From positions 11,472,001 through 11,536,000 of the forward strand of contig OU612075.1 in the NCBI GenBank assembly GCA_914767715.1: a DNA stretch of 64,000 nucleotides, in the 5' to 3' direction. The translations under genes and the position numbers were made by a program. Positions 1 to 12,096 of this stretch are shown one piece after another; position 1 is the stretch's first letter; the number at the start of each line of letters is the position of its first letter. The notes beneath the pieces were generated by a model. It saw only the letters and a program-made list of their open reading frames with translations, was not told where the DNA came from and made no database searches. The stretch is from Membranipora membranacea. Taxonomy: Eukaryota > Bryozoa > Gymnolaemata > Cheilostomatida > Membraniporidae.

Positions 1-459
1 AACTAGCGGAACTCTACGTATTTTTTACTCCTTTTAAAACATGAGACAGCCATGATATTTCCTATAACCCTCATAGTAATTTTAAAAACTAATTAAACCA
101 CTCTCAGTATCATCTACAAGTTGTAAACATTGTTGACCTTGTCCTTAATATATGCATGAGTAGGTATGGACTGTAGACCAGAGTATAGCGTAATAAGTCT
201 ATTTTAGTAGGCCACTGCTCTTAGAAATGAAAATGCAATCATTATTGTCTCTGTTGAGAAGAACAGCTGTGATATCCTAAGCCATAAACATATTAATACT
301 TAGTAGACTGATATTCATAACTAAGTTTCATTAACATCATGAACACATCATGAACATGTACACATCATCTATACTTATATATATCTATATATATATATAT
401 CATGTATACATCATATCTTACATATCATATCTTACTTTTACTTTTACGTCATATCTTAC

Positions 460-3055
460 TTTTTATTGTCACTAGCGTAACAAGGACAGTGCATCAGTCC
501 AAGTCTATCCTCACATTTACACGGGTTCGGCAGATCCAGATTCTTGACGAGATTTTTACCAAATGTAGAACCTCCAGTTTTCTGTATATGTACAAATACT
601 AAGATGTCCCTCGGGCTTTCTACAATCGATCAAAATATATATTAGATATATATAGATATGTAAACCTTAATTTCACTGATGAATGCTGTTTTAAGGTTAA
701 TTAAGACCATGGTTACTTAGGTAAACTAAGATTGAGAAATTACGGTAACAGTTAGTAGAAATATAAAAGATTCAGGTTCATAAGCATAGGTTCATAAAAG
801 GTCAACTCTGACTCTGATGTAGTCAGATAGCAACATGATAACATTGCCGTAGTAGCCTGATGTAATCTCAAATTATAGTATCTTTGTAAATGAAGAATAA
901 GACGATTCCAAATCCGTCATTCGGACTAATAATCACACAGCATTTGCATTTATCATGTTAGTGACAGCTCTTTTCACACCTAGAAATCCCAAGTCATACT
1001 GGTATAAATCAATGTGATAGTATAATTATTCTCCCAAAAACCACTATCCCAAGTCGGTTATATCAAAATGATGTTTATAATAAGTTCAGCCTAATTCCAG
1101 CTGCATGTCTTGTCATATATACAATTTATGTATGACTGTATCAATGTTATACACACAATTGTTCTAAGTGGCCCAACATCACTGCTTTTGAATAATTTAT
1201 CATGTATCAAGTTTGGTGCTTAGAACAATTACCGTTAGTGACATATAATCCAAAGAGCACTCCCACAATGCACTTGATCCTGGAACGCTCATTAAGATCA
1301 GATCAAAACATAATATACTAACTATTAAAAAGTGTATACTAAACTAAATAATAACTAACTATTAAAAAGTGTATCTGATCTAACAGACAATTGAAGAACA
1401 CTTAATTGTGGGATACACTGTAACACTCACAGTTATATTTTTTGTATGCACAGATCCAGTGTTATCCAATTGACCAGCATTATGGGCCCGCCATTATTCT
1501 ACTGATGAGCCGCCGGAGGTTTGTAGCTGAAGGGGGAGCAACTCCAGATACAACAAATCGGATTCGTACTTGATTTAACAGACTATAACTGCATGTGTAT
1601 CTCTGATCAATAGAGCACAACCTGAAGTTTAAATCTAAAATTAAGGGTGTGCAGATTGCCTCTAACAATCAGAGACACACCTCCTGAGATATAGTATTAT
1701 CCAAGAGGGTCTTGCAATTAGAATGAGCGATATCACATAGCTTAAAATTATTGCTCACTCGTTCTTTCACTTAGATAAATTTTTTCCTAAATTGTTCACT
1801 CTGAATGTTATAGTACCATCAATGAGTGAGCGAGACCTGCTCACTCATTTATCAGAAAATAATTTTGGCTGTTTTTAATTGAAATACTTGATTTGTGATT
1901 TGTATAGGGGATATTTGTCTTACCTGTAGTGAATGCGTACTGATGATGTAAATCTACAGGACCAAAGGTGTACACAACTCTGGGCTGAAAAATAAAATCA
2001 GAATTATCATACACAACGTGTGTTCTCCAAACAGGGAATGCTGTGGTATCACGATGATCAGAATGCTGCAATGTAATTTTTTACAGATGTTTCCAATTAT
2101 TCGTCTGAAATTTGACATGAGACTAGAGTTTAAATTTAGAACGCAAGTTTGGAAATCAGAGATTTTATGTCCCTTTATTCCGTGACCTGCCTTGCAAGAC
2201 AAAAAAATACAGACTAGACCCTGACTTGATCAATGTTCAATACATCGAAATCTAGGCTAAATCCTGACTATTCAGGTTTTGTAATTTATGAAGAGGAGAA
2301 TATAGAGAGTGTCATACCGATTCGTATGGTATCAATAGAGCTGCTCCAGGGGTAGTAAGGTCCACAATTCTACCCAGAAGGCCGTCTTTCTTCTTGGCAT
2401 TTTCCCTGCCATCATTTCTCTACATGATAATAAAATTACAGATTAGATGACAACACGCACACGCACACGAGTTAACCAGTCATAGTGATTGCCTACTCCA
2501 ATTATATTTTCATCAATTAGAAGGTTAATGAAAAGAAAAGCCTATAGTATTTTAAGATTTAACAAACACAATTGTTCAACACCAGGAGTGTTTCAGCAAC
2601 TAATATGATTTATGGATCAGTGGTAAAATACATGGCACGGCTATTTGTGGAGATATGCCATCAGAATAAATTGACTTCCCGGCAGCAACCTTCAAAAACC
2701 CAGGCAAGCTGCATGACAAAAGTTAACCGGGGTCAGCTATATTCTGGAGAATCTCAATCAAAGATGTGAAATGCGGCCCAGCAACCATACATAAAAAGCC
2801 ATAGGTACGCTTGTTCAGGGTCAAATATATTTCTCTCATCCATATAATATATATCAGCGTGATCAATAATTTGACACTCACCCTGTCATCCCAGTAGTAT
2901 GTATTAATCTCTTCTGTCTGTCCTAGCTCCAGTCTGCCGTGGCAGTAGTTAGAACCGATGATGTAGACAATGGTTGAAGTGACGGTGATCAGTAAGAGCG
3001 AGAAGAAGGGGAAGATTAGGTCCATAATTCTCTTTCTACGATAATAAAACACCAA
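460..3055 (-). CDS. HS6ST: Heparan-sulfate 6-O-sulfotransferase, 5' part (truncated by window edge)
   Basis: This Golgi type II membrane enzyme moves sulfate from PAPS to the 6-O position of glucosamine in heparan sulfate. Exons on the minus strand are 3055-2882, 2419-2318, 2065-1924 and 619-460; each junction has GT/AG sites and phases agree (0, 0, 1, then 2 at the open end). Residues 1-10 are basic (RRKR), followed by a membrane anchor at about residues 11-34. Exon 4 carries the family signature HIQKTGGSTFGKNLVKNL (from H149), the 5'-phosphosulfate loop of PAPS binding, followed by the cysteine-rich stretch PCKC...CPCY seen in HS6STs. The stem between anchor and catalytic domain does not resemble vertebrate HS6ST. 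The rest of the catalytic domain, including the 3'-phosphate site, lies left of base 1. ATG 3055 was chosen because it adds the cytosolic basic residues; ATG 3025 is the alternative. The family call is firm; the link of exons 1-3 to exon 4 rests on phase and order. Confidence 0.85.
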
Positions 3056-4159
3056 AATTATCGTATGACAGTAACATTACAAGATAGTGAAAAAATCATA
3101 GTAGATGGTTGGTAGTGGTACAGCCAATGTTGTGCGCTAAGACATACTTAAGGTACATAGTCAAATCCAACACTTGTGTGTTCTGAGACGTGTGGCAGGT
3201 GCTGCTTGGGACATGTCTTACAGAGTTCAGTGAGGCATGCTAGGGTCTCGCTCACAAAATGCTCACTCATTGATGGAACTATAGTACATTGAGTGATAGG
3301 CAATAAATTTGTTCATTCTTATTGAAAGACCTCCTGACCAAGGAGTAAGTAAAAGAAGTAAGAGTACTCTTTGCCCAGACTCGCTCGCATTGATGAAATC
3401 CTACCACTCAGCATATGATTTAAAACCTGCATATGGTACATAGTACATTTTCAGTTTTGCCTTCGTGATAAAATAAAAAAAATCTAATGGATTAAAGTAC
3501 CCAGTGCAGTGCGCAACATATAGCCTGTCTTGCTAGCAATATCATAACATCCAAAGCTCGTCAAAAACAAAAAGACAGACTACACAACACATTACACAAC
3601 AATGTAATATAATAAACAAAATATTGGTACCAACTAAGTAAACTCAGTGAGTCAGTATCTAACTACACTAGGAACTGTGATCAATCAATGAGTAAATGTG
3701 TCTCACTTCTTATTGTGACTAGCTCTGCTGTGTGTTGTGTAGTACTAGTAAAAGGAAAGAAGATTTAGATACACACTCACTGATAGATATATTAGATAAT
3801 TAGAAGATTAACTTAGAACTTAATTAATGGGGCACTTGTTGTCTTGTACTCTTGGCCTTACCACTACACTTCTGACTCTCTTATAAATGTGCTTGTAACT
3901 CCACCCATGAGCCAACTGAGCAGGTCTCACAAAGTCCCTTCTTGTATAAAGAACAAGGAAGGGGCTTTACAGCACCACTTCAACTGAACCAAGGAACACC
4001 CAGTCCCACTCCTTGAAAATAACTATATAAATATTGAGAGAACCGTGAAAATATGACACACTAAAATGGTGAGTCCAAAGAAGTGGTTATCCTCTCATTA
4101 AATTGATTATCTCCCCTTGTGATAAGTGCTAAACTGAGTCAACTATTTCTTATTGTTAA
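3056..4159. other. Intergenic, no gene seen
   Basis: This is the region upstream of the sulfotransferase gene, which points left. It should hold that gene's 5' UTR and promoter. I see no coding exon and no clear TATA box in a convincing position. Confidence 0.4.
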
Positions 4160-4259
4160 CACTTCCGGTGAATCTATGTCGTTTCGTACTTGTGCACATT
4201 CGTACTTCCAGTTCGTACTAAGGTCAGCTCGTACTTCCTGTACAAATGCGCAGGCGCAG
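4160..4259. promoter_or_regulatory. Possible promoter segment with ETS-like, NRF1-like and repeated TTCGTAC motifs
   Basis: Within 100 bases there is an ETS-like core (CTTCCGG, 4162-4168), an NRF1-like GC palindrome (TGCGCAGGCGCA, 4247-4258) and four copies of the heptamer TTCGTAC or TCGTACT (4183, 4199, 4212, 4229). The same heptamer recurs three times in the opposite orientation at 6563-6600. The motifs suit a TATA-less promoter for a gene starting near 4278, but they could equally be subterminal repeats of a mobile element spanning 4.18-6.60 kb. No experiment-like evidence is available from sequence alone. Confidence 0.3.
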
Positions 4260-4277
4260 ATACAATTATTAGCATGA

Positions 4278-5507
4278 GTGAGGGAGATACTTTTACATAC
4301 TAGTCATGACTCATGTGTGGAAACCAGACACAAGCTCTTCCAACTGAAATTTGGTAAGACAGGCTTTTGTTATCATGCACATAAACATCCATGTTATATT
4401 CATACCAATTTACTCCTTGTTCATACACCCAGTCTAGATGTTAAAGCAAGGAGTAAACAAATACCTAAGTCTCATTCTCCCAAGAAATAATTGTTCTCAA
4501 TCCAGTGGGACTCAACTGGAGCAAGCCCTAGTTAGTAGCTATAATATGGCTACTAACTAGGGCTTGCTCCAGTTCAGTCCCTCTGGCTTGAGAACAATTT
4601 ATATTCCTTTGGCTGTCCCTGGTGACCTTTGGTGCATGTTTATGGTTGGGCCTGCTAGTCTAGTCCTTGTTCCTGGTGTAACCCCATATTCAAACCTTCA
4701 CAATAAGAGCTCTATGTTGCCAATCCTAAATTGTGGAATATCCCCTTACTCTTATGGCTCTTTAATACTTGTAGATCCTTCTGTTTGAGAGGTTCCAGTA
4801 AATTTGGAGGGCAAGTTATTTGATGACTGACATGGACCGATTGATGAGCCTGAGGAAACATTCCTGGAGCCTTCATCAGTGGAAGCGACTACTCCAGTCC
4901 TCATTTCTCAAGTTAGTAGTCATGGTACACCAAAGTACCAATTTGTATTCAGAATATAACCAACTAACTGCGAATCAGTCTTGCTATGATTTTACTGATG
5001 TGTGTGTTTACTTGCGGACTGCTCGTTTTACCTGCGTTTTATGTCATTATGCCGCCCCTCCACATTACTGTTAGATTTTTGAGACCAGTCCTTCACATGC
5101 TCATCACTCATTATTCGAATCACTCTATATGTGATCAGTCATTTTATAAAGATAAACTTCCTGTATAACAAAAAAATTTCAATTCATGTTTATTCATGAT
5201 GTTCATTCCTGCATGTCATCATCAGGGGAATGGTTTATCATTGTAGAGATCGTCTATGAAGAAGTGGCACTCAACAGAGAAAGCTTACCTTGGAATGCAG
5301 GATTGACATCAATGTACTTATCAGTAAGTCTGACAGCACGGAGTGCAAATACAACTCTTCATAGATAAATATGTTGCTGATATGCTGCCTATGTGTCCAC
5401 AGGGGACACTTGTGTCATCCTTTGGCTTTCTGCCTTTCATTGCTCTTTATCCCGCAAATACTGCAGGAATCAACACCAGCCTAGCTCAATCAAAGTCCCA
5501 ATCATAA
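4278..5507 (+). CDS. Candidate small gene, unknown product (weak model)
   Basis: Three segments join in phase: 4278-4353 (ATG start, donor GTAAGA, phase 1), 5226-5323 (acceptor CAG, donor GTAAGT, phase 0) and 5403-5507 (acceptor CCACAG, ending in TAA). The product would be 92 residues, with a hydrophobic stretch in the last exon (FGFLPFIALYPA). I do not recognise it. The support is splice-site quality and phase agreement only. The first intron contains a strong hairpin (4489-4599) and an ORF broken by stops, so the whole stretch may instead be a decayed insertion. An alternative last exon is at 5783-5899. Confidence 0.22.
4489..4599. repeat. Fold-back hairpin, about 50-bp arms
   Basis: Bases 4489-4539 and 4548-4599 are near-perfect inverted copies around an 8-base AT loop. 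The innermost 25 or so pairs (around GGAGCAAGCCCTAGTTAGTA) are exact, with a few mismatches outward. No flanking target duplication is evident. It is either a small fold-back element or an RNA hairpin. Confidence 0.85.
4564..4959 (+). pseudogene. Open frame interrupted by two TGA stops, unknown
   Basis: One plus-strand frame stays open from 4564 to a TAA at 4957-4959 apart from TGA codons at 4786 and 4828. The last 42 codons have a coding-like composition (acidic, Pro, Glu and Ser rich; for example IDEPEETFLEPSSVEATTP). This could be a decayed coding remnant of a gene or transposon. I recognise no domain, and chance openness cannot be excluded. Confidence 0.18.
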
Positions 5508-5782
5508 TCACTGCTGGAGAAATAAGACGCCGATCAGTGTGTCCAGGCTCAAATGAGTCTCTTGTATCCTTAGTACTACTATGTTGAGATCTTCATACGC
5601 AGATTGGTTGTTCAATGATGATATTTCCCTGTGCAATATCTACATGTTTTAAAGCTTCGATCTTGCATATTGTTCTAAATATTGCTTCTATGTGACAAAT
5701 AGCAATGGTGTTTCTTTATCCTCTCATGTAAGAAGAGCAAACGACTCCATAAGTATTGAGTTATTTTCTTTTCAATTTTCAG

Positions 5783-5899
5783 TTAACTTTGATAGGTGTG
5801 TTGTTTGAGGTACATGATGAAGGAAGGGACTTTGAGATTGGTTATGTTGATATGTCAGTTATGTACAACAAAGCTACTGTTGCTCCTCCAAGAATGTAA
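5783..5899 (+). CDS. Candidate terminal exon, unknown protein
   Basis: A good acceptor (pyrimidine tract then TTTTCAG) opens a 38-codon frame ending in TAA at 5897-5899. It contains FEVHDEGRDFEIGYVDMSVM and ends TVAPPRM, a composition that looks coding. It enters in phase 0. It does not join cleanly in phase to the exon candidate at 5403, so its gene is unresolved. Confidence 0.25.
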   Translation, partial: LTLIGVLFEVHDEGRDFEIGYVDMSVMYNKATVAPPRM

Positions 5900-6722
5900 T
5901 AGGAATGAGCTTTACCTTGGGAGGATTCAGAGAGACATCCCCAGAAAGCATTAAAATTGTTTATGGAAGTCAGCCAACTGTCATATTCTTGATTGTTTAC
6001 AGTACCTTGCTGCTTCTCATTGATTTTCAATGTTTTATGTTTTGTTTTACTTCTTCTTGTTGATACATAATGTATTTTTTCAAATGTATTGAATTCACGG
6101 AAATAATATGTGGCATGAGACCTTGATTGCAGACTTTATTGATGAAATGTTGTGAAGATTTTATGATTACGTTTCTATATATTGGTCTATCAATGATCAT
6201 GCTTATATTTTATGCTACAGTGAGATATCATATATACAAATTATGAGAAACTAAAAACGATTCGCTTGTATTTGTGTCGACATGACTAGTAATAATGATG
6301 ACTAAGTAGAAAAATAATCGACTGAAAAAATAGAGTGGGGTGTCACAAAAACAGGGATAATTTTTGAACCTCTGTTTCTACCCAAATTCTGATGTCATAT
6401 TTGGAATTATCAGGAAATTCTGAGTGTTATTGTTGTATCTAAAGAAAAAAAGAGCAAAATTATTTTTTTAGCCTCTGTATTTTTGGCCACATAAAAGGCT
6501 ATATGAGAATTAATAAGGAGTTGTGCCATCATAAAATAAATAAAAATGAGAAAAAGTTGGGAAGTACGAAACGTCCGTACGAATCGTTCTCAGTACGAAT
6601 CATCTATGTACCAAATTGCAAATTATTTTGCTTGGATCAAAACTTTTTGCTCTTTTACATGTCAACTTGTGACAGACATTAATTTTCTCAGTTTAAGTTT
6701 GCCCACCACACAAACAGGAAAG
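5900..6722. other. Non-coding stretch
   Basis: AT-rich sequence with no credible exon. It holds the second cluster of TTCGTAC-type heptamers, in inverted orientation (6563-6600), shortly before the next gene. A possible 5' UTR acceptor (ACAAACAG, 6711-6718) precedes the ATG at 6723. Confidence 0.4.
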
Positions 6723-9700
6723 ATGGCCTGGTCAGGCTATGATGTTGTGAGACTGGAAGACCGCAGTAACATAAAACTATGGAACCAAACAGTAGAGGTG
6801 AGGGAACAATCATTTCCATTATTATACATACACACAGTTAGTAGGTACAGCTTTTACTCCTTGGGTACAGTATTATAATGATAATAATAACAATAATTTT
6901 TTTATTTTCACATATTATTATTGTAGCTTGTGTATGAATCAAAATCATTGACCGGTTATGGGCCTGTAGTGTACTAACTGAGGAGGTAATTTTTTCAGAG
7001 CTCTAGTCTAGCTGCCAAGGAAATTACAGAATTTTATGCAGTTCTAAATGGGCACTTAAATACGATACAGCATTGTTAAACAGCCATGTCGTTAAAAATC
7101 CATTGTGATTGAGTCCTGTAAGTCATTGTCCCACAAAACCCTTTTGTTGTATCAGACTAAGTGCACCTAAACTATGTCTTAGCATGCAACATTGGCTGCA
7201 CCAACAAACCCTTTATACTATGATTTTTTCATAAAACTGGCTATTGCTCAGACAAAACTGGACTCTTTCTGTAATGCTGCTATGAAACTGGCCTGATTTC
7301 CTTTGAATATTATTACTATAGTCTGAGTCTACCAGTATCAAATAGTGTATGCAGGGAGAATTCTACCTGTGTATTTACTTTATTTCTTGGTATGAACAGT
7401 ATATTTGTGATACTGTTTGGTCGGTAGTTTAGAGTTGTTAACAATGATACAGATTACTGAACTTGAGCAAATAACATACCTGCAGGCCTGATCCCATGTC
7501 CCATACCTCTTCCCTTTGCCTATTTACAAATGCAAAAATGATCTGACGCTTTAATAAATAGGTTGGTTACTAGACTCACATCTATGTTCTTCACAAAAAG
7601 GGTATGTCTCAGGTGCACTAGATATCATGGCTTCAGAGTTTGACAAAGCTTACTTTACATGTTACCATTTCATCAGTTTGAATTTTGGTTCTGAACCAAC
7701 TAGACATCAGCGCTATCCATATTTTATGTGGTAGGATGTCTTTCCTTAATTAATACCACCATCACATTTCTTTACAGTCATATATCAAAGACCATTATGA
7801 GGTTCAGAGTTCTACATTCACTCTTGTTGAGGATGTTCTGAGGGTACTGAAGATAGCAAATGATGAAATGCCCAGAAACATTATACTGCTAAGGGTGCAG
7901 GCTGCTCTGGGCACACAAGTGGAACTATTCGGGTTTGTAATCAGTCCCTACCCTATACATCGAAAAGATCACAAGTTTGGCCTAACCATGTTTATTGGTC
8001 AATTAAAATAAGCTGCTTGGTATTCTTCCCATAATAGCTTTGTTATGTAGAAGGCATACACATTATACAGCATCTGCTGATAAACAGAAATTCTCTATAC
8101 TGGTATCCACCCAGTCTCTATGATTAAATTGGATACGTAGAGTACTTTTCGTATGATTACACCAAGAAACTAGTCGTGTCAAAGTTGATCGCTAGTGACG
8201 TCAACCAACAAAACTGTTAATGTTATGTATACTTTATTAACATGTATCCCAACAGATAGAGTGATGATGTAAAGTTTAGATTAGGCCTATAAACCTTATA
8301 TATTAATTGATACCGGAATGTAGTTTCCACCCACCAGCTCTTTTGCCCGTTTTACACGAGGGCTGGCCAACCTTTTTTTAACAATTTTATTGGCAGCCGA
8401 TTTTTTTCCAATAGCGGAATGTTTTCCGACAAGTGCCGAGGAAATAAGAGGAAAAATAAAGGAAAAATAAGCTTGAGAATGAAGATTATTATTTGGATAG
8501 ACCTAACTATGAGAATTAAAATATCTTCGCGTAGCAAAAAACAACAAAAATATCATGTTATTTTCATCATAGTAATGTACAGATGTGAAATTGTCGTACA
8601 AGCTTGTACAATATTGATACTGTCACCACAGTGTTGCTCTTTTGTATCGCCCACAGGAAGGAGTATTTTGTGAATATGAGATCTAAACAAAACATTGAGG
8701 CGCCCCACCTCGACCCGACCAGGCAGCAAGCGAGACAAGAACTCGAGCTACAGAAGAAACAGGCTCATAACGGAGGACCTCAAATAACAATGGTGAGTCT
8801 CCAGGATTCTGCCACCAATCATGTTCATTTTATTTCACATCAATGATTCCAGAACAATTACAGATCATTACTTATCCAAGTTTTATAGGATTAATTAATC
8901 GATGTAAAGCAGTCAGTATCATTAGGTGTCAATTAATTTGCCTTCTCTCAATCCCCCAATCAAACGCAAGTTATACTAAAACCTTCCAATTAACAACCAG
9001 TCAACAATAAAGAACAAAAGCAAGCGATGTTGGATAGTATTTTGAATTCCCCTCACTTGTTTGGTGTGTTGACTGATGTTAGGGACCTACAAGCAAGAAA
9101 TAGCATAGGTTATACATCCCGATCAATCCTAATCACCCTAACACATCGATAGTGTATATAAACAGTATATGATGTTCCTTTATTGTGAGCCTTTATCTTC
9201 AAGTGTGATCAGTCGGAGTTGATTGTGTCGCTGATGAGGAGAGAGGAAATAAATCATAAATTGGCTGAAACTTGGTGAGAAATTCAGTGAAAAGTATGGT
9301 ACGTTTTTCTCAGGTGCATAATTGTATCATACCTTTGCTTTTTACAGAATGTGACATATGAAGAAGCCTGTGCATTGGCCCATTTTAGAAATGGGGATGT
9401 AATGAAAGGTCTGAGAGAAATATCTAAAGACTCATACATGCCAGCCATAGTAAATGAGGTACGAGCCGTTATCGCTAGTGAGGCGCTGATGTACTCTACT
9501 GACACTAGCTGTATGCTCAGGAAAGTGCACAACGATGCAATACCTCACTTTGATCTGAACGGCCTATACACTGAGTTATCAGAGAAAACTCCAACCTTAG
9601 TAAAGGTAATGGACTTCGTCAAGCATTCGGGCTACACGCCCAATAAAAAGCAAACGAAAAGCCAGTTCACACACGAGGCGCGTGAAGACATTGTATCATC

Positions 9701-10301
9701 GATTATTGCAAAAGCCCTTTGCACATTCAACCCAAAACTGGATGCATATAAAAGATACTTGACTTCTATACTTGTTAACCACGGCTCTGCTGGTGAGTAC
9801 GAGGTAGATTCTCTTGCAGAAACTAATGACACATATCCTTACAAAGATAGAAAGAAAGTGACTGCTGGAACTCGGTCTAATATCACAAAACTCACCAAAG
9901 ATCAGTCAGAAGTGGTTGTGTATAAAGATAAGAACGGACAGTCAAAGGTCGTGAACTTGTATGACCTTGTACAGTATGACCCTTCGTCTGGCGTTACATT
10001 AGATGAGGAAGAAGAGGAGGAATATGCACTCTCCTCTGGCTCGGCCCTGCCTCTCGAACCAGAAAACGATCAGAAGCCGTTCATTGTCATCTCAAAGCAA
10101 TCATCTAGTGGCGGCAAGTCACGTAAACGTCGCCGGGCCAGTAAAACTGTGAGGATACCACCTGTCGAGTTGGCAGACAATATTGTGATACCTGAAATGC
10201 CTCTGCCTAGCTCGAGTTCTGACTATGATCTTAGTGCCATCACAGGACATGATTTCCAGAATCAAGGCTTTGTTGGCAATCCAAGTGGGTTTCCCTCCTA
10301 G
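6723..10301 (+). CDS. Unrecognised 439-residue protein, probably nuclear
   Basis: Four exons, 6723-6797, 7778-7932, 8657-8792 and 9348-10301, join in phase (0, 2, 0) from ATG to TAG and give 439 residues. I do not recognise the family. The long last exon has a mostly helical region, with TELSEKTPTLVKVMDFVK followed by an SIIAKALCTFNPKLDAYKRY-type segment. It faintly recalls the region ahead of the DUF6589 domain in large lineage-expanded invertebrate proteins; this is a weak impression. The C-terminal third is low-complexity: a run of Asp/Glu (about residues 350-357), then a basic cluster KSRKRRRASK that could be a nuclear localisation signal, then Ser/Pro-rich sequence. No signal peptide or membrane segment is visible. 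Possible polyadenylation signals AATAAA are at 10307 and 10466, the first very close to the stop. The first two exons are short and the start is the least certain part. Confidence 0.7.
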
Positions 10302-11123
10302 TTGGCAATAAATGTTGCAGCACATGGTCGGGCTTACTCTTCACACATATTTAGATATTTTCAGGTTAAAAAATGTTTTCACATGTATGCATGTTGCAGT
10401 ACCCCTATGTTCACACCTTTTCATGCAGTTCAAGTTTCTGAACCCCTCCTTTTTACCTCTTTGAAAATAAAAGAGGAAAAAGCGTCGCATACTTTACATA
10501 ACTATCCATATAGAATAATGTAAAATGATAGGAATAATATTTAATGATATTGGCTAAGATGATATACATGCATGCACCCTCCCTGATACATGTATAATGG
10601 TTTCTAGTTTCTATCAAGAGTCGTCTCACCATTAATACAGGGTACATAACTCTTGTATTTCTTATCTGACCATTATTGTTATGCTTTGTGTTATCGTTTA
10701 ATACTTATATAGCTGCCAGTCTTACATGTATTCAGTTTCTTTTTCTCAGAATCATTTATTGATTTGTTCCATGTTCTTTTTTTTTTAATATTAATTATTT
10801 GCACAACCACTTGATCTTTTATTTACGATAAATGGGGGCCAGAAAGATTCTGTTTTCTCAATATGTTTCAATACAAAGTACAATTGAATTTTTGATTTTC
10901 CTTGCTAATATTTGTATATTAATGTTGCTCTATTCTGACTCAATTGTTTTCAAGTGATCTACATAAATGGATGATACAACTAGAAACAGTCGATTTTGAA
11001 TTCCGTTTTGATAATTTCAACGCTTTTTATATTGCTATTGTCAATACATTATAGCTTGCTTTATCATATCATTTTACCGCTGAGGTACACGCAGGAAGAA
11101 AAGTGGAAAGTTTTGTACAAGCT

Positions 11124-11217
11124 TGTGGCAACCTAACCTGTCTTGACAAGCTGTGTTTGGTGGGTAGTTCCCCCCCCCACCTACTGAACAAAGCTTGTCA
11201 AGACAGGCTAGTGGCAG
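11124..11217. repeat. Palindromic element, CCTGTCTTGACAAGC family
   Basis: Inverted arms (about 11124-11155 and 11184-11217) share CCTGTCTTGACAAGC and flank a poly-C tract. The same core appears at 11625-11689 and, as a single arm, at 11849-11867, so this is a dispersed short inverted-repeat family clustered just upstream of the PP2C gene. Confidence 0.7.
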
Positions 11218-11624
11218 CCTACCCGTAGATGACAAATAATTTCGAGGGATTATCACCTTTCTCCTCTGTTACACCTTGCACGGAGCTCTCAAATCAGTCA
11301 CCAAACTCTTCATCAGCCCACTTAACACTGATCTCCCATGATTCTAGTCAAAAGCCCTTTTAACACCATCAAAACTTACCCCTCAACACCTGGTATGATG
11401 ACACATACCAAATCAGACAACATTATAAATATCCCGATCCTGGGCACTCATCCGATTGTTGATCTTGTAATCCATAACCCCCTGAGGAGCGTTTAACACC
11501 AACCTGGAATAATAATTATGATTCAAGAGATTGCAGTGCCCGTGGTTGCCACCCAATGTTACCATAACTATGAAATCTTCACACCTGCCAAAACTGATCC
11601 TTCTTTCCATTTGGTTCGTTGCTC

Positions 11625-11689
11625 TACCTGAGGTTTAGTCTGTCCTGACAAGCTTTGTTCGCTTGTCAAGACAGGCTACCTAAGGTTAG
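11625..11689. repeat. Second palindromic element of the same family
   Basis: The arms around TGTCCTGACAAGC and GCTTGTCAAGACA are separated by 7 bases. The outer arms match imperfectly. Arm sequence and spacing show kinship with the element at 11124-11217. Confidence 0.65.
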
Positions 11690-12096
11690 GAGTGAGGGAA
11701 CTCCACTTCTCTCGCTGCTACTGATTCCTTCACACACTTTGCATGAATTGTTCACCTAGCCACTTTTTTCACACTCATATCAGATTAGAGCTCTAGATCA
11801 ACAAATCATGACATTATTCCTCTTATACCAAAGCAGAGTAGCAGAACTAGCCTGTCTTGACAAGGTCATTGGACCCTTATTGGACTAAACTCCAAATTGT
11901 TCTGCTTAGGAGTTGTTCCATCTCAACAATAAAGTGAAAAATCCATAGACCATCTTATGAATCATTGTTAATTCGAAATACAGCAGAGTAAGTAAGTAAA
12001 TTCGTAAATAACTGCTTGGTCTATAATCCATAGGCTCACAATTCCTGGGTAACAAAAGCTGTCAACTGGAAAGAAAATCTAACAGACAGGACAGCT

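Larger units (their letters stand above)
10302..12096. other. Intergenic with palindromic repeats
   Basis: This holds the 3' UTR of the preceding gene, the upstream region of the PP2C gene and two palindromic elements listed separately (11124-11217, 11625-11689), plus a half-site at 11849-11867. I see no coding exon. Confidence 0.45.

Noticed and set aside
402-602. 66-codon plus-strand ORF
   Set aside because: It is the antisense shadow of the sulfotransferase exon at 460-619, which carries the PAPS-binding signature.
1480-1668. 62-codon minus-strand ORF inside the sulfotransferase gene
   Set aside because: It lies in the intron between exons 3 and 4; those exons join in phase without it and its composition is not coding-like.
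8352-8846. Several overlapping ORFs around 8.4-8.8 kb
   Set aside because: Only 8657-8792 fits as an exon of the 6.7-10.3 kb gene; the others have no splice support.
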